Source of the DNA: Bacteroides sp.
GTDB lineage: Bacteria > Bacteroidota > Bacteroidia > Bacteroidales > Bacteroidaceae
Reading direction: 5' to 3'
NCBI RefSeq assembly: GCF_028690125.1
Contig: NZ_JAQVBV010000007.1
Location: 124,001 to 188,000 of the forward strand
Length of the DNA stretch: 64,000 nt
The notes beneath the pieces were generated by a model, which worked only from the letters and a program-made list of their open reading frames with translations, was not told the DNA's origin and did not search any database. Position numbers and translations under genes: made by a program. Of this stretch, positions 62,589-64,000 are shown in pieces (the first letter of the stretch is position 1; every line of letters begins with the position of its first letter).

Positions 62589-64000
62589 ATGGCAGAAAAT
62601 AAGTTAGATATAAAAGCTTTTCTGGATAAAGATGAACAGAAAGACTTATTGAGATTACTGACGGCAGGTTCGGTGGATGATGGTAAATCGACATTGATTG
62701 GACGTTTGTTGTTTGATAGTAAGAAATTGTATGAAGATCAGCTAGATGCGTTGGAGCGTGATAGTAAACGCGTTGGGAACGCCGGGGAACATATTGATTA
62801 TGCTTTATTGCTTGACGGGTTAAAGGCGGAACGTGAGCAAGGGATTACAATTGATGTGGCATATCGTTATTTCTCGACGAATGGTCGTAAGTTTATTATA
62901 GCAGACACTCCGGGGCATGAACAGTACACACGTAATATGATTACAGGTGGTTCTACTGCTAATCTTGCAATCATTCTGGTAGATGCTCGTACGGGAGTGA
63001 TTACACAAACGCGCCGTCATACATTCTTGGTTTCTTTGCTCGGAATTAAGCACGTGGTATTGGCTGTAAATAAGATGGACTTGGTCGATTTTTCTGAAGA
63101 ACGCTTTAATGAGATCGTTGCAGAATATAAAAAATTTGTAGCTCCATTGGGCATTCCTGACGTGAATTGTATTCCACTGTCTGCTTTGGACGGTGATAAT
63201 GTAGTGGACAAGTCAGAGCGTACTCCGTGGTATAAAGGGACTTCTTTGCTCGATTTTCTGGAAACGGTTCATATAGATAATGATCATAACTTTACTGATT
63301 TTCGTTTCCCAGTGCAATATGTACTTCGTCCTAATCTTGACTTTAGAGGTTTTTGTGGTAAAGTGGCCTCAGGTATTATACGCAAAGGGGATATAGTGAT
63401 GGCATTGCCTTCCGGAAAAACCTCGAAAGTGAAAAGTATTGTTACTTATGATGGTGAATTAGATTATGCTTTCCCTCCTCAATCTGTCACATTGACGTTG
63501 GAAGATGAAATAGATGTTTCTCGTGGAGAGATGTTGGTACATCCTGATAATTTGCCTATTATAGATCGTAATTTTGAAGCAATGATGGTATGGATGGATG
63601 AAGAACCGATGGATGTTAATAAATCATTCTTTATCAAACAGACTAGTAATTTGAGCCGTACACGGATTGATACGATTAAATATAAGGTGGATGTGAATAC
63701 GATGGAACATTTATCTTATGGGGACGGTCAATTAACAAAGGAAACTTTGCCTTTGCAATTGAATCAGATAGCACGTGTTGTTTTGACGACGGCTAAAGAA
63801 CTTTTCTTTGATCCGTATCAAAGGAATAAATCTTGTGGTTCTTTTATATTAATTGATCCGATTACTAATAATACTTCTGCCGTAGGTATGATTATTGACA
63901 GGGTTGAGATGAAGGATATGAATAGTACGGATGATGTACCTGTACTGGATTTATCGAGATTGGGAATCTCTCCTGAACATTATGATGCAGTAGAAAAAGC
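62589..64000 (+). CDS. cysN: Sulfate adenylyltransferase subunit 1 CysN, 3' end outside window
   Basis: A translation-factor-like GTPase that drives APS formation by CysD. The first 470 residues are visible: P-loop GSVDDGKS at 27-34, then [13 protein letters not shown], and beta-barrel domains 2 and 3. The start is the ATG at 62589. No CysC domain is fused within the visible part. The reading frame is open to the last base, so the gene continues beyond 64000. In Bacteroides thetaiotaomicron these genes lie beside a sulfotransferase gene, so one may follow here. Confidence 0.97.
   Translation, partial: MAENKLDIKAFLDKDEQKDLLRLLTAGSVDDGKSTLIGRLLFDSKKLYEDQLDALERDSKRVGNAGEHIDYALLLDGLKAEREQGITIDVAYRYFSTNGRKFIIADTPGHEQYTRNMITGGSTANLAIILVDARTGVITQTRRHTFLVSLLGIKHVVLAVNKMDLVDFSEERFNEIVAEYKKFVAPLGIPDVNCIPLSALDGDNVVDKSERTPWYKGTSLLDFLETVHIDNDHNFTDFRFPVQYVLRPNLDFRGFCGKVASGIIRKGDIVMALPSGKTSKVKSIVTYDGELDYAFPPQSVTLTLEDEIDVSRGEMLVHPDNLPIIDRNFEAMMVWMDEEPMDVNKSFFIKQTSNLSRTRIDTIKYKVDVNTMEHLSYGDGQLTKETLPLQLNQIARVVLTTAKELFFDPYQRNKSCGSFILIDPITNNTSAVGMIIDRVEMKDMNSTDDVPVLDLSRLGISPEHYDAVEK

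Noticed and set aside
1..64000. tRNA, rRNA, CRISPR arrays, insertion sequences and integrases
   Set aside because: None was recognised on either strand. Repeats seen are short palindromes or imperfect duplications without transposase genes.

Overview
The window is chromosomal DNA from a member of the Bacteroidota, most likely a gut Bacteroides of the thetaiotaomicron/ovatus/xylanisolvens group. The evidence is: TAnnTTTG-type -7 promoter boxes, TonB-dependent receptor and 'putative porin' families, periplasmic Gfo/Idh/MocA and 3-keto-disaccharide hydrolase proteins, a Nudix-type arabinose regulator beside GH51, and the gene set galM-gluP-galK next to manA. I see no rRNA, tRNA, CRISPR array, insertion sequence or prophage. 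No species is assigned.

Region 1 (1-10631, all minus strand) is a urea/nickel locus. In transcription order it runs: TonB-dependent receptor, FluC fluoride channel, ureA-B-C-E-F-G-D, urea transporter, then an MFS transporter cut by the window edge. It holds a complete nickel urease, its four maturation proteins and a urea channel; the receptor is a candidate for outer-membrane nickel uptake.

Region 2 (11172-14350) has a secreted low-complexity protein (Trp/Gly/Tyr-rich core, Ser/Arg-rich tail) and an OmpP1/FadL-type outer-membrane protein. Region 3 (about 14360-17440) is an AT-rich patch: a Gfo/Idh/MocA oxidoreductase, a decayed TIM-barrel gene and an AraC regulator, with imperfect direct repeats on both sides of the regulator. 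Region 4 (17439-23185) holds a nucleoside deaminase, a beta-barrel protein, an oxidoreductase, a tethered solute-binding protein and a porin.

Region 5 (23307-26464) is a 2-oxoacid:ferredoxin oxidoreductase operon that includes a 57-residue membrane protein. Region 6 (26756-32406) is a three-gene envelope sugar-oxidation operon (TIM barrel, Gfo/Idh/MocA, and a HEAT protein with two DUF1080 domains), probably of the 3-keto-glycoside type. Region 7 (32746-36292) is a RavA/ViaA-like MoxR-VWA pair plus a DUF456 protein.

Region 8 (36377-53382) is pentose and hexose metabolism: a giant GH127-GH51 fusion arabinofuranosidase, rpiB, tkt, a second GH51, a Nudix-type regulator, a lipoprotein aldose epimerase, an MNT-HEPN fusion, then galK, gluP, galM and manA. 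Arabinose released from arabinans would enter the pentose-phosphate reactions encoded here; galactose and mannose feed into glycolysis. Region 9 (53711-58455) has an amidase, three small envelope genes, a DEAD-box helicase, an SDR and a SPOR lipoprotein. Region 10 (58552-64000) is the sulfate activation operon cysQ, SLC13 transporter, cysC, cysD and cysN (cut by the window edge), making and recycling PAPS.
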